From Catenovulum sediminis (lineage in GTDB: Bacteria > Pseudomonadota > Gammaproteobacteria > Enterobacterales > Alteromonadaceae), in NCBI RefSeq assembly GCF_007289895.1, contig NZ_CP041660.1, positions 2,232,001-2,296,000 on the forward strand: 64,000 nucleotides of DNA, read 5' to 3'. Shown in pieces: positions 1 through 8,030 of the stretch (within the stretch, counting starts at the first letter, position 1; the number at the start of each line of letters is the position of its first letter). A model generated the notes under the pieces. It saw nothing but the letters and a program-made list of their open reading frames with translations, did not search any database and had not been told where the DNA came from. The translations under genes and the position numbers were made by a program.

Positions 1-576
1 AGCTCCTTGGTGCAGGTTTGCTTTACCATCTGAAGCTTTAGTTGAAAGTCGCATCATAGCCATTACTGGATACCCTTTAAAGATGATCACTCGGATATCT
101 GGCACACCTTCATAGCTATAAGCGCTGTATTGTTGGTCAAAGTTAATGATGCGTTCAATGATTGCCACATCTGGTTTACCACCCAGGCTATAAAGGCCAG
201 CTAGAATATTGGAACAATGGTGCTGTAATGCCGTTAGATCTAATTGCATACCGCTGGGTTTGATAAACTGCGTTTGATGATTATGCTGGACGATTAAAAT
301 GCCTTTACCACCGCTGCCTTTAGCTGGCTTGATAACAAAGCCACCCGTATCGGGTAAATATTGAGACAGCTTTACGACATCTGATTGCTGGGTGACCGTG
401 GCCAACAGTTCGGGCACATGAATGTCAGAGTTCATTAAAATTCGCTTAGTCTGTAATTTATCATCAACCAATGGAAAATGAATACGTTGATTGTAACGCG
501 AGATGTAGCGAATATTGCGCTCATTCATCCCCAGAATACCCTGGCGGGACAGTGCAAAGGGGTTAGCGAATATCAT
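1..576 (-). CDS. alpha-L-glutamate ligase-like ATP-grasp protein (3' part cut by window edge)
   Basis: RimK-related ATP-grasp amide ligase; family members join an amino acid, often glutamate, to a carboxyl group using ATP. The first 192 codons are present and reading continues past base 1. The start ATG at 576 gives MIFANPFALSRQGILGMNERN and overlaps the upstream stop by 14 bases, which implies translational coupling. Visible family blocks are the ATP-binding stretch GGFVIKPAKGSGGKGI (about residues 76-91) and, near the edge, the substrate-loop block RLSTKASDGKANLHQGA. The following partners, an inactive transglutaminase-7TM protein and a Zn-protease-like lipoprotein, co-occur with this ligase type in many proteobacteria. 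The peptide or protein it modifies is unknown. Confidence 0.85.
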   Translation of the reverse strand, partial: MIFANPFALSRQGILGMNERNIRYISRYNQRIHFPLVDDKLQTKRILMNSDIHVPELLATVTQQSDVVKLSQYLPDTGGFVIKPAKGSGGKGILIVQHNHQTQFIKPSGMQLDLTALQHHCSNILAGLYSLGGKPDVAIIERIINFDQQYSAYSYEGVPDIRVIIFKGYPVMAMMRLSTKASDGKANLHQGA

Positions 577-2089
577 CTTTCACCATGCTTTTAAAGCGAA
601 TTAACTCAGACAGTCGATAACCCGTATAGTTACCTAAAGCCAAAATAAAAGACAACATGATGAGTTGAATACCTAAGAAATTAAACGTCAGATGGCGTAT
701 CAGATCATTGGTCATAAATAGATATGCGAGAATTGCAGTCAGTAAACTCCCACCGCCTTGTACCATTACTTCTTTCGCGCCTTCTTCTTCCCAAAGGATC
801 GACATACGTTCTATCGTCCAAGATAAAATAATCATAGGGAAAAATGTAATTTTTAAACCTTCACTCAGTCCGATTTGATAACTGAATAACGTAAATATTG
901 AAATGATGGCAATCACGCTAATGATCACCGCTGAAATACGCGCAACTAATAACAGGTTTAAATGTGACAAATAGCTGCGCAGAATTAAGCCGGTAAAGAC
1001 GATCAACAAAAAGCCAACTAACCCGGTTAGCAGCGATGTTTGGATAAAAGCCAATGCAATTAAAACTGGCATAAAGGTACCGGATGTTCGCAGTCCAATA
1101 ATAATACGTAAGAAACATACAACTAAGGCGCCGACTGGCAGTAATAATATTGTTTTAAATAACGCCTGTTCTTCAAGAGGCAGACTATGAATTGAAAAGC
1201 TGATTAAATCGTGATCAGAATTTTGTTGAGCTTGTACCGCTGAGTGAATTGACTCTTGATGGCGAATAATTGAAAAAGTAACAAATGAGTTGACACCACC
1301 GCTGACCTCTAAGATTGGCATTGAATTTTGTGACCACAAAATATGTTGCTCGGGGACGCCCCGCTGACCAGTGAGTGGATTAAAAATGACCGACTTTTCC
1401 GTAGACGACCAAACTTTAACTAAGGGGATTGTATTTTGTCGGCGTCGACCGTCTTCAAGCTGGATAGCCCAAACTACACTGGCTGCAATATTTGCTTGAT
1501 TGAGTAGGCGTACAGCGAGTTTAGCATTGTTGCTTTCTGCCGATTTTAACAAGGATAAATTTTGGTTATTATGGGTCGTCTTTTCACTGAGTTGAGTAAA
1601 AAGCTGCTGGGTAAAGCTGATAGGATCAGCAGATTGACGTCTTACCTGCTGTAGTATTTGTTGAGCTGCTGTTTTATAAGGCTCTTCCCAAGTAACTATT
1701 TTAATAGGCGGCGGTGGGGCAAGTGGTTCTCCTTGATTTTCATCGACTAGAAAATCAGCTCGGTAAAATAAAGTTTGCGCGCCTTTGGCTTGCCTGATAG
1801 TCCATTCAATCATGCCTTCGTCTTCTAAATAGGTCACGCCAAAACCTGGTGATGCACTGGATTCAGACAAACGAGTGTAATTGTTTTGGCTGTCAGGACG
1901 ATTTAATCTCACTTTTACGGGCTCGCCCATTGCATCAAATTCAACTCTAGCTTCTATCGACCAGGTCGTTAAAGTCTCACCGGGCAACCAAGGAACTTGA
2001 TATTCGATATGCCGATAGATTGACAATATCAGTCCGGTGACAAATAACATGCCAATTAAGCTGTAAAAAGGCCATCTTGAATATTTCAT
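563..2089 (-). CDS. inactive transglutaminase fused to seven transmembrane helices
   Basis: Inner-membrane protein of 508 residues. An N-terminal anchor (about 8-27) is followed by a periplasmic region (about 30-300) resembling a transglutaminase-like fold, then by a run of hydrophobic helices from about residue 310 to the C-terminus. No convincing Cys-His-Asp triad is visible, as expected for the 'inactive transglutaminase' family. It lies between the Zn-protease-like lipoprotein (6-base gap upstream) and the ATP-grasp ligase (14-base overlap downstream), so the three are probably one transcript. Inference: the periplasmic domain binds a peptide while the ligase acts on the cytoplasmic side. 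No biochemical role is firmly known. Confidence 0.85.
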   Translation of the reverse strand: MKYSRWPFYSLIGMLFVTGLILSIYRHIEYQVPWLPGETLTTWSIEARVEFDAMGEPVKVRLNRPDSQNNYTRLSESSASPGFGVTYLEDEGMIEWTIRQAKGAQTLFYRADFLVDENQGEPLAPPPPIKIVTWEEPYKTAAQQILQQVRRQSADPISFTQQLFTQLSEKTTHNNQNLSLLKSAESNNAKLAVRLLNQANIAASVVWAIQLEDGRRRQNTIPLVKVWSSTEKSVIFNPLTGQRGVPEQHILWSQNSMPILEVSGGVNSFVTFSIIRHQESIHSAVQAQQNSDHDLISFSIHSLPLEEQALFKTILLLPVGALVVCFLRIIIGLRTSGTFMPVLIALAFIQTSLLTGLVGFLLIVFTGLILRSYLSHLNLLLVARISAVIISVIAIISIFTLFSYQIGLSEGLKITFFPMIILSWTIERMSILWEEEGAKEVMVQGGGSLLTAILAYLFMTNDLIRHLTFNFLGIQLIMLSFILALGNYTGYRLSELIRFKSMVKDDIR

Positions 2090-2095
2090 TTTGAG

Positions 2096-2836
2096 TTAGC
2101 CTTCTTTATCTTCGGTATATTTAGCATGTAGGAATTGTTTACCTACATCGATTAAAGTGATGTCTTGTAAAAACTCTCGGCCTAACAGAATTGGGAAATC
2201 CATTTCACTGCGATCAGCCAAAGTGAATTCAGCCTCTTGTTGTAGTTTTTCTCCTAGGAATAGATTTAAATTGACAACAATACGTCGTTCTATTTTATCA
2301 AAAGAAGCTTGTCGAATACGTGCTGTGCGAACTATTCTGGCTTCCATCGGCACGGACAGTGCAGAATCAAAGTGCACCATATCAAATCGTGCCCAAGCTT
2401 CTCCATCTCGTTCAAATCGCTCTATGTTCGTGGCACTGATCGAAGACGTCGTGGCACCAGAATCGATACGGGCTTTAAGGTGTTTTTTTATAGCTGGCAA
2501 GTAAACCCACTCAACTTCCCCTAGTATTGCTTTACCATTGGTTTCACTGGCACTACTATGACATTGAACTTGTTCTGGCTCACTTTTGGGCTGCTCTGCA
2601 ATTTGTTTTGTCAGGTTTGTGAGCTGTTGTTTTAGTTGTGCATTTTGTTTAAGTAGTTTGTCGTTTTGTGTCAGTTGTCGCTCGGTATTGTTTTTTATCA
2701 TCTGCACAAGTTCAGCAGTGTTGATTTGATTTTTATTGTTCGCTGATTGTGGTTGTGAGTCTTGCAGTAGGGCACATCCGGAGAACAGCGTCACGCTACC
2801 ACATACTAAAATGCTGCGAATATTTAAGAAGTCCAT
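2096..2836 (-). CDS. ATP-dependent zinc protease-family lipoprotein (RimB/retropepsin-like)
   Basis: Protein of 246 residues with a lipoprotein signal ending in the lipobox FSGC at about residues 18-21. A Gln/Asn-rich coiled-coil segment (about 40-85) is followed by a C-terminal domain of the PF05618 'Zn protease' family. The block KARIDSGATTSSISA (about residues 121-135) carries the D-S/T-G-A signature of retropepsin-like aspartic proteases, so the family's 'zinc protease' name may mislead. GREFL near residue 220 is the second conserved block. It is the first gene of the ligase operon. The lipoprotein signal places it in the periplasm or outer membrane, away from the cytoplasmic ligase. Substrate unknown. 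Confidence 0.8.
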   Translation of the reverse strand: MDFLNIRSILVCGSVTLFSGCALLQDSQPQSANNKNQINTAELVQMIKNNTERQLTQNDKLLKQNAQLKQQLTNLTKQIAEQPKSEPEQVQCHSSASETNGKAILGEVEWVYLPAIKKHLKARIDSGATTSSISATNIERFERDGEAWARFDMVHFDSALSVPMEARIVRTARIRQASFDKIERRIVVNLNLFLGEKLQQEAEFTLADRSEMDFPILLGREFLQDITLIDVGKQFLHAKYTEDKEG

Positions 2837-2902
2837 TAATTATTAATCAATTAGCCTATTTGCCTCATATATTCGCACCAACTTAAACGAGCTGCAAGTA
2901 GC

Positions 2903-2929
2903 GTGAAGGAATGCCTTGCATTCCTTCAC
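2903..2929. other. intergenic stem-loop
   Basis: An 11-bp perfect stem (GTGAAGGAATG / CATTCCTTCAC) with a 5-base loop lies 12 bases downstream of the olsF stop and before the next minus-strand gene. There is no T-tract on either strand, so it is more likely a transcript-stabilising or processing hairpin than an intrinsic terminator. Confidence 0.5.
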
Positions 2930-2941
2930 AATTATCTAAAT

Positions 2942-4651
2942 TTACGGCCCTAAATAACGTGCTTTTTTGTTGGCTTTTAATTTGGTAATGTCTACTAAAA
3001 CCAAGCCATCTATACAGTCTGCAAAGTCTGGGTCGACACCAAAGTCTAAAAACTCGACGCCTCCTTCTTCACAAAGCTCGCTATACTGTTTGTATAAAGT
3101 CGGAACGCTCGTGCCCATATTGGCCAGCATTGACTTTAGCTTAATAAAGTCTTGCTTGTAGTCGTTACCGCTAAACTCAGTTTTTAATACTGACAACACG
3201 TCATTTGGTATCTGATATGGTTGTTTAGAGCTGGCAATATCAGAATTGCGCTGAAAGTAGAGTTTATAAAAGTATACCATCAGATCTTTAGCCGATTTTG
3301 GCATGCTATTACTCATACTAACAGGACCGAATAGATATTTTATTTCCGGGTGTTTTTTCAAAAAAGCGCCAATCCCATACCATAGGTAGTCTAAACTGCG
3401 CATTCCCCAGTACTTAGGTTGTACAAAACTTCGGCCCAATTCCAGTCCCTGGCTGAAGTATTTTTGCATTGCTTCGCCATAGTTAAAAAGTGAATCTGTG
3501 TATAAGCCTTTTTGTCCTTTTTCTGAGGCTATTTCGTGCGTGCGCCCTAAACGGTAGGCGCCGACTATTTCAGCATTTTGGTTATCCCAAAGAATCAGGT
3601 GCTCATAATAGGCATCGTACTTGTCTATATCACGGCGTTTACCACTGCCCTCTCCAACGGCTCTAAAGGCTACTTCTCGTAAACGACCGATTTCACGCAT
3701 AATCGGTGAACTATCCGTAAAGCGGTATAAATAAATATCCTTGTTATCGCTTGTTTGGCCTAGCAGTTCACAGTTATATATTGCTTGCCTTAATTCGTCT
3801 TTGTTTTCTGCGCGTGCAATCGCCGATTCAGTGACAAAACAACCTTTTTTCTTTTGTCCAATCCGGTATAAATGACGTTGGAAGAGACGTATTTTTTCTT
3901 TATTGGTTAACTGGCTGCCTTTAAAGCTGTCATAGGGAATTATTTCACCTACTTTAACCGGCATGTTTTTATCTTGCTGGCGGAACATTTCTTTAACTAA
4001 AAACAAAGTTGAAAGGGGCTTGTACAACATGGACAGGAAATAAAAAGAAAGTGAGTTTTTTCCTTGTACATGAATCGGCACTATTGGCGCCTGCGTAGCT
4101 AATGCGAGTTTTAGAAAACCACCATTCCATTTACTGTCTCGGATACCAACCGGCTTTAAACGGGAAACTTCACCTGCGGGAAATATGATGACTGCACCAT
4201 TATTATTTAAATACGATTGGATGCCACGAATGTTTTCTCGCGCTGTCTTACCCCCCATATTGTTGACAGGGAGTAATAAATTTTGCAGAGGATCAATTGT
4301 CATTAATAACTCGTTAGCGACAACTTTAAAGTCTTTTCTAACTTCACTCATTAGTTTTATTAAGGCTAAACCATCAAGTGAGCCTATCGGATGATTAGCG
4401 ATGATGACACATTTTCCGTGGCTGGGTATTCGTTCTAAATCACGGGCTGCTATCGTGTAACTAAAGTCAAAATAATCTAGGACTTGTTCGACAAAGTCGA
4501 GGCCCGTTAAATGAGGGTATAGTTCGCCAAACTCGATAAATTCGCGCTCGTGTAATAATCGACGCAGCGCCATACGGGTTACTGAGCTTAATAATGGGTG
4601 CTTTTGTAACTGTGGTAGATTTTTTTCAATGACTTGTTCTACGGTAAACAT
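2942..4651 (-). CDS. olsF: OlsF-like bifunctional acyltransferase (ornithine lipid synthesis)
   Basis: Protein of 569 residues with two acyltransferase parts. The N-terminal half is an lysophospholipid-acyltransferase domain with NHPIGSLDG at about residues 86-94, this subfamily's version of the His-x-Asp catalytic motif, and FPAGEVSR further on. The C-terminal half (about 290-480) looks like a GNAT-type N-acyltransferase with the blocks GAYRLGRTHEIA and LELGRSFVQPKYWG. This order and length match OlsF, which N-acylates ornithine and then O-acylates the product to make the phosphorus-free ornithine lipids. The substrate is inferred from family. The upstream gap holds a Pho-box-like array and an RBS hairpin (separate entries), which fits induction by phosphate starvation. 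Confidence 0.78.
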   Translation of the reverse strand: MFTVEQVIEKNLPQLQKHPLLSSVTRMALRRLLHEREFIEFGELYPHLTGLDFVEQVLDYFDFSYTIAARDLERIPSHGKCVIIANHPIGSLDGLALIKLMSEVRKDFKVVANELLMTIDPLQNLLLPVNNMGGKTARENIRGIQSYLNNNGAVIIFPAGEVSRLKPVGIRDSKWNGGFLKLALATQAPIVPIHVQGKNSLSFYFLSMLYKPLSTLFLVKEMFRQQDKNMPVKVGEIIPYDSFKGSQLTNKEKIRLFQRHLYRIGQKKKGCFVTESAIARAENKDELRQAIYNCELLGQTSDNKDIYLYRFTDSSPIMREIGRLREVAFRAVGEGSGKRRDIDKYDAYYEHLILWDNQNAEIVGAYRLGRTHEIASEKGQKGLYTDSLFNYGEAMQKYFSQGLELGRSFVQPKYWGMRSLDYLWYGIGAFLKKHPEIKYLFGPVSMSNSMPKSAKDLMVYFYKLYFQRNSDIASSKQPYQIPNDVLSVLKTEFSGNDYKQDFIKLKSMLANMGTSVPTLYKQYSELCEEGGVEFLDFGVDPDFADCIDGLVLVDITKLKANKKARYLGP

Positions 4652-4659
4652 ACAAGGAA

Positions 4660-4679
4660 CTCCTGATATCCATCAGGAG
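4660..4679 (-). promoter_or_regulatory. hairpin that pairs the olsF Shine-Dalgarno sequence
   Basis: On the minus strand an 8-bp perfect stem (CTCCTGAT / ATCAGGAG, 4-base loop) contains the olsF Shine-Dalgarno AGGAG, which lies 8 bases before the ATG. In a transcript reading through from the gene upstream, the ribosome site would be paired. A transcript starting within the hairpin would leave it free. Confidence 0.5.
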
Positions 4680-4680
4680 C

Positions 4681-4736
4681 ATCCTAAACTTTTTTTGTGA
4701 CTTCAAAGTGCCATTTTTATGTCAGTTTTGTTGCTG
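4681..4736 (-). promoter_or_regulatory. candidate Pho box and -10 upstream of olsF
   Basis: On the minus strand four heptamers start every 11 bases: CAGCAAC (4736-4730), CTGACAT (4725-4719), ATGGCAC (4714-4708) and AAGTCAC (4703-4697), separated by AT-rich 4-mers. The middle pair resembles the PhoB consensus CTGTCAT-N4-CTGTCAY. A -10-like TAGGAT (4686-4681) follows after 10 bases, the usual Pho-box to -10 spacing. The match is weaker than at 40087 and 44638. Transcription would start near 4675, inside the RBS hairpin. Confidence 0.45.
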
Positions 4737-4773
4737 ATTTTTTATACCATGATGGCTGCTTTAGTGAAGCGCA

Positions 4774-5580
4774 TCAAGCTGCTTGGTTTGCAGGAGTGAC
4801 TGGTGCAAAATCACTAAACTGAGTTAAACTTTGCACGGTTTCAGTCCAATAAATCAGTTCAATACTACCATCTAGGTTTTCGGCTAACATGGTACAATTT
4901 TCCAACCAGTCACCATCGTTGCAGTACAAAATATCATCTCGATAAATCATATCCGGTTGATGTATATGGCCACACACAATGCCATCGGTTCCTCGCGTTT
5001 TAGCGTACTCTATTGCTGCATCTTGATAACGTTTTATCGCTTCATTTGCGCCTTTGACACGGCTTTTGATATAGCCAGCAAGTGACCAATATCCCCAACC
5101 AAATCGTTTACGTGTGGCATAGCATACGCGGTTGAGAAAGAGTAAAAAGTCGTACAATACATCGCCCAACCTAGATTGCCATTTTCCAAGGCAAACCTTG
5201 CCATCAAATACATCACCATGAATAACCAATAATTTTTTGTCTTGTAACGTGGTATGAATGTAATCTTGATGAATTTCGATATCGGCGAATGTCATACCGA
5301 TATATTTGCGGACTTTTTCGTCATGGTTGCCCGGAATATAGATGACCCGAGTGCCTTGCTTTGCTTTATCTATCAGCGTATCAACCACCTGATTATGTAA
5401 CTTCGGCCAGTTAAAGCGACGTTCCAGTGCCCAGATGTCGATAATATCACCTACCAGATAAATTGTTTTAGCTTCCACTTTATTGAGCAGATCTAATAGG
5501 TATTGTGCTTTGCAATCCTTGCAGCCAAGGTGAATGTCAGATAACCAAATAGTTTGGTATTTACTTTTTTTTGGTGCCAT
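4774..5580 (-). CDS. LpxH-like UDP-2,3-diacylglucosamine diphosphatase family metallophosphoesterase
   Basis: Calcineurin-like metallophosphoesterase of 268 residues. All metal-binding blocks are present in order: SDIHLG (about 14-19), GDIID, GNHDEK, HGDVFDG and GHIHQP. This is the YbbF/LpxH family, whose best-known member removes UMP from UDP-2,3-diacylglucosamine in lipid A synthesis. This longer variant may instead act on another lipid pyrophosphate. The start ATG and its GGGGG ribosome site lie inside a hairpin (5579-5610). Its neighbour on the same strand is olsF, 122 bases downstream, so the pair may serve envelope-lipid metabolism. Confidence 0.75.
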   Translation of the reverse strand: MAPKKSKYQTIWLSDIHLGCKDCKAQYLLDLLNKVEAKTIYLVGDIIDIWALERRFNWPKLHNQVVDTLIDKAKQGTRVIYIPGNHDEKVRKYIGMTFADIEIHQDYIHTTLQDKKLLVIHGDVFDGKVCLGKWQSRLGDVLYDFLLFLNRVCYATRKRFGWGYWSLAGYIKSRVKGANEAIKRYQDAAIEYAKTRGTDGIVCGHIHQPDMIYRDDILYCNDGDWLENCTMLAENLDGSIELIYWTETVQSLTQFSDFAPVTPANQAA

Positions 5581-5610
5581 GCTTAACCCCCTGTTTTAGG
5601 GATTAAGCAT
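5579..5610 (-). promoter_or_regulatory. hairpin covering the RBS and start codon of the LpxH-like gene
   Basis: The arms ATGCTTAA (5579-5586) and TTAAGCAT (5603-5610) are perfect complements and are extended inward by CCC/GGG past one mismatch. On the minus strand the 3' arm holds the G-rich Shine-Dalgarno run and part of the ATG. This could restrict translation; no T-tract is present, so it is not a typical terminator. Confidence 0.4.
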
Positions 5611-5683
5611 GGTCATTCGAAGTTAAAATTAATTGACTATTTAATGAACATTTAATGAAGGGCGCTCAAATCGTACGATAGCA

Positions 5684-6151
5684 TTATGGTGATGTTTCTA
5701 AGTAAAGAGAGATTGCTGAGAAAAAACCTCGTTGTTCAACAATATCAAAGCGATTACATTGACGTTCGTTTTGGAGTGTGGTGCACAAATACAACCAACG
5801 ACTGGCGTTATCTATTTGCACATCGGCATTGGTATCTAACATAAAATCTTCGCTGCCAAATCGGCTGGGTATGTAAATGCTTTCTGCAACCACCCCTAAT
5901 TTCTCATAAACTATCACCTGTGGGTAGGGCAGAAACATCGCGACTATTAGTAGTAGTGCCATTAAATACCATTTGGTGTTGCGCTTTTTTTTCACCTGTG
6001 GGTAAGACGCTTGTTCAGCGTTTTGAATTTGCGCTAACTTTTGCTGAATTAACGCTTGTTGACGTTCAATTGCCGCTTGTTGTTTTTTTTGCACCAACTG
6101 TTTTTGATACGTTTGTTTATCCAATAAACGTTGTTTTTGCGAATTACTCAT
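5684..6151 (-). CDS. small single-pass membrane protein with N-terminal coiled coil
   Basis: Not recognised. Of 155 residues, the first 45 are Gln/Lys-rich and should form a coiled coil (KQQAAIERQQALIQQKLAQI). A transmembrane segment follows at about 61-78 (WYLMALLLIVAMFLPYPQVI), then a roughly 75-residue domain with two cysteines (LYLCTTLQNERQC) that could form a disulfide outside the membrane. The start overlaps the end of the M28 peptidase homologue by 8 bases, so the two are probably translated together. Function unknown. Confidence 0.6.
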   Translation of the reverse strand: MSNSQKQRLLDKQTYQKQLVQKKQQAAIERQQALIQQKLAQIQNAEQASYPQVKKKRNTKWYLMALLLIVAMFLPYPQVIVYEKLGVVAESIYIPSRFGSEDFMLDTNADVQIDNASRWLYLCTTLQNERQCNRFDIVEQRGFFSAISLYLETSP

Positions 6152-7595
6152 CTTCTGCTCTAATCTCGTTGTTTGAATCGGCTGAGATAGTTTGCTTTTG
6201 TCTTTTTAAATCAGTATTTCTAAAATCAATATCAGTACTGGCTACTGCATATACAAAGATACTATAAGCCGCGACATTTTGCTGCAAAGATTCAAGGCTT
6301 ATTTTATCAAATGTATCGTTGGCTGAATGTAAAAAGCGAAAATATTGGCTAGCGTCCTGCACCCAATTAAAAATAGGCACCTGTTGCGCTAGTAGGTAAC
6401 TTGAATTGGCGCCGCCTGCACTTTGATTGTGCCCTCGCTCTATTGTTAAATCGGCCACTAGATTGTGGATATAGTCAGCATATTTAAGTTTGTCAGCTGC
6501 CACCATAGTATCTAAACGGATAATATTACCACTGCCCATATCAGGCTCTGTAGCAACCACGACATTCGCTAACGAATCTTGATGTTGATTAACGTACGCT
6601 TGGATGCCTATTGGGCTGAGCATGGTGGAAGAGACGAATACGATTTTAAGATTTCTTTTTAATTGTGTTTGTAAGCTGCTGAGCTGTTTGATTACACCTA
6701 ATATAATGCCAACACCCGCACCATTGTCCAACGCCCCTGCACCTAAGTCCCAAGAGTCAATATGGGTCAGTAGTAGTACTTCTTCTAAGGTTTCTTCGGC
6801 CGCCGGTAAAGTGGCAATTAAGTTATAAGTAGGCAGCCACGCACTTTCACTATTATCGATGCTCAAATTGAGCGTAACAGGCAGATTGCGTGAAAATAAT
6901 CTATCTAATAAATCGGCATCGGCAGCTGAAACAGCAGCTGCTGGTATTTTAGCAACCGAGCTGTGGTATTGAATTGCCCCTGTGTGAGCAGTTCTCGAAT
7001 TGTTAGTGGTTATTGAACGAATGATAACGGCTAGTGCACCTTTTTGTGCCGCTATGATAGGCGCTTTTTGCCGTAATCTGACTGCCTTAAGATAATCGTT
7101 AGCGGTTTTTTCAGGGTTGAGCTTTCTTGCAAGATAAACGATTTTGCCTTGTACATCTTCGTTGTTTGAATTTTGCAGATGGTCGAGTGAGCTAAAACGC
7201 ACCACTTTAGCTTCAATGCCAGTTATTGGGGTTGGGATGCTGCCCCCCAATGAGACGACTTCCAGCTGGTGGTTGTAAGGTGCCAGTACTTCAGCTTGGG
7301 CACTTTTTCGGCGCCAGTTTCTAGCTTGTACCGCCTGTTTTTTGATGTCTTGGATGCCAAGCGCGATGAGTTCTTGTTGTAACCAGTTTAAAGCTTGTTG
7401 TTCCTTGTTTGTGCCCGCCATTCTGGCACCGAACTGTGTCGTTAAAGCTTCCACTTTATGATAAGCAAAGTCGTCGGCTAGCGCTTCTTGCCTGATTTTT
7501 TCTAATGTTTTTATGTCGATAGGTGGGACAGCATACGCTGTATTGAAAATCGAAAGCAGCAAGCCGGTCAAGAGTAATAAGTATTTTAGATGCAT
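6144..7595 (-). CDS. secreted M28-family peptidase homologue lacking catalytic glutamates
   Basis: Protein of 483 residues with a signal peptide (cleavage near AYA, about residue 22), a PA-like insert (about 130-265) and an M28 domain. Zinc-ligand positions H and D are present in LTHIDSWDLGAGALDNGAG, a later Asp in EPDMGSG, and the last His in FRFLHSANDTFDK. The block that in active relatives carries two adjacent glutamates (NEENGLRGG) reads SSTMLSPIG. The general base and one zinc ligand are therefore missing, and the protein may bind rather than cleave peptides. The last 25 residues are polar. It overlaps the small membrane protein downstream. Confidence 0.8.
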   Translation of the reverse strand: MHLKYLLLLTGLLLSIFNTAYAVPPIDIKTLEKIRQEALADDFAYHKVEALTTQFGARMAGTNKEQQALNWLQQELIALGIQDIKKQAVQARNWRRKSAQAEVLAPYNHQLEVVSLGGSIPTPITGIEAKVVRFSSLDHLQNSNNEDVQGKIVYLARKLNPEKTANDYLKAVRLRQKAPIIAAQKGALAVIIRSITTNNSRTAHTGAIQYHSSVAKIPAAAVSAADADLLDRLFSRNLPVTLNLSIDNSESAWLPTYNLIATLPAAEETLEEVLLLTHIDSWDLGAGALDNGAGVGIILGVIKQLSSLQTQLKRNLKIVFVSSTMLSPIGIQAYVNQHQDSLANVVVATEPDMGSGNIIRLDTMVAADKLKYADYIHNLVADLTIERGHNQSAGGANSSYLLAQQVPIFNWVQDASQYFRFLHSANDTFDKISLESLQQNVAAYSIFVYAVASTDIDFRNTDLKRQKQTISADSNNEIRAEDE

Positions 7596-7720
7596 GGATT
7601 TATATCGAATTAATTTTAATATAAGCTAAACTGAATATTAGAGCAGTTCTGCACTCGCTTTACCAGTTAGATTGATAGGCTATTAATAAAATTCGCATAA
7701 TTAGGTAGGCTGATATTTGA

Positions 7721-8026
7721 ATGACACCTCAATTAATTGATAATTTACAAGGGAAAGCGCAGGAAGCCGCCAATTTGATGAAAACATTGGCAAACCCAAA
7801 CCGTTTGATGGTTTTATGTATGCTGGTTAATCAGGAAATGTGTGTGAGTGAATTGAATGCGAAAGTCCCTCTGAGTCAATCAGCGCTCAGTCAGCAACTG
7901 GCTTGGTTACGGAAACAGGATTTAGTCGCTACGAGGCGTCAATCTCAGACTATTTATTACTCAATTAAACGCAATGAAGTTAAGTTGTTACTGAATACAT
8001 TGCACAGTATTTATTGTGCTGAGTGA
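7721..8026 (+). CDS. ArsR-family winged-helix regulator (BigR/SqrR-like)
   Basis: DNA-binding repressor of 101 residues, a typical ArsR length. The winged helix covers about residues 20-90, with the recognition helix in LSQSALSQQLAWLRKQDLV. The ArsR metal box ELCVCDL is replaced by EMCVSEL with one cysteine (C41), and a second cysteine lies at the C-terminus (C99 in SIYCAE). This arrangement resembles the BigR/SqrR/YgaV group, which senses reactive sulfur species through two cysteines. The ligand is inferred, not shown. It overlaps or abuts the c-di-GMP gene downstream, and the M28 gene diverges upstream. Confidence 0.85.
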   Translation: MTPQLIDNLQGKAQEAANLMKTLANPNRLMVLCMLVNQEMCVSELNAKVPLSQSALSQQLAWLRKQDLVATRRQSQTIYYSIKRNEVKLLLNTLHSIYCAE

Positions 8027-8030
8027 AGTC

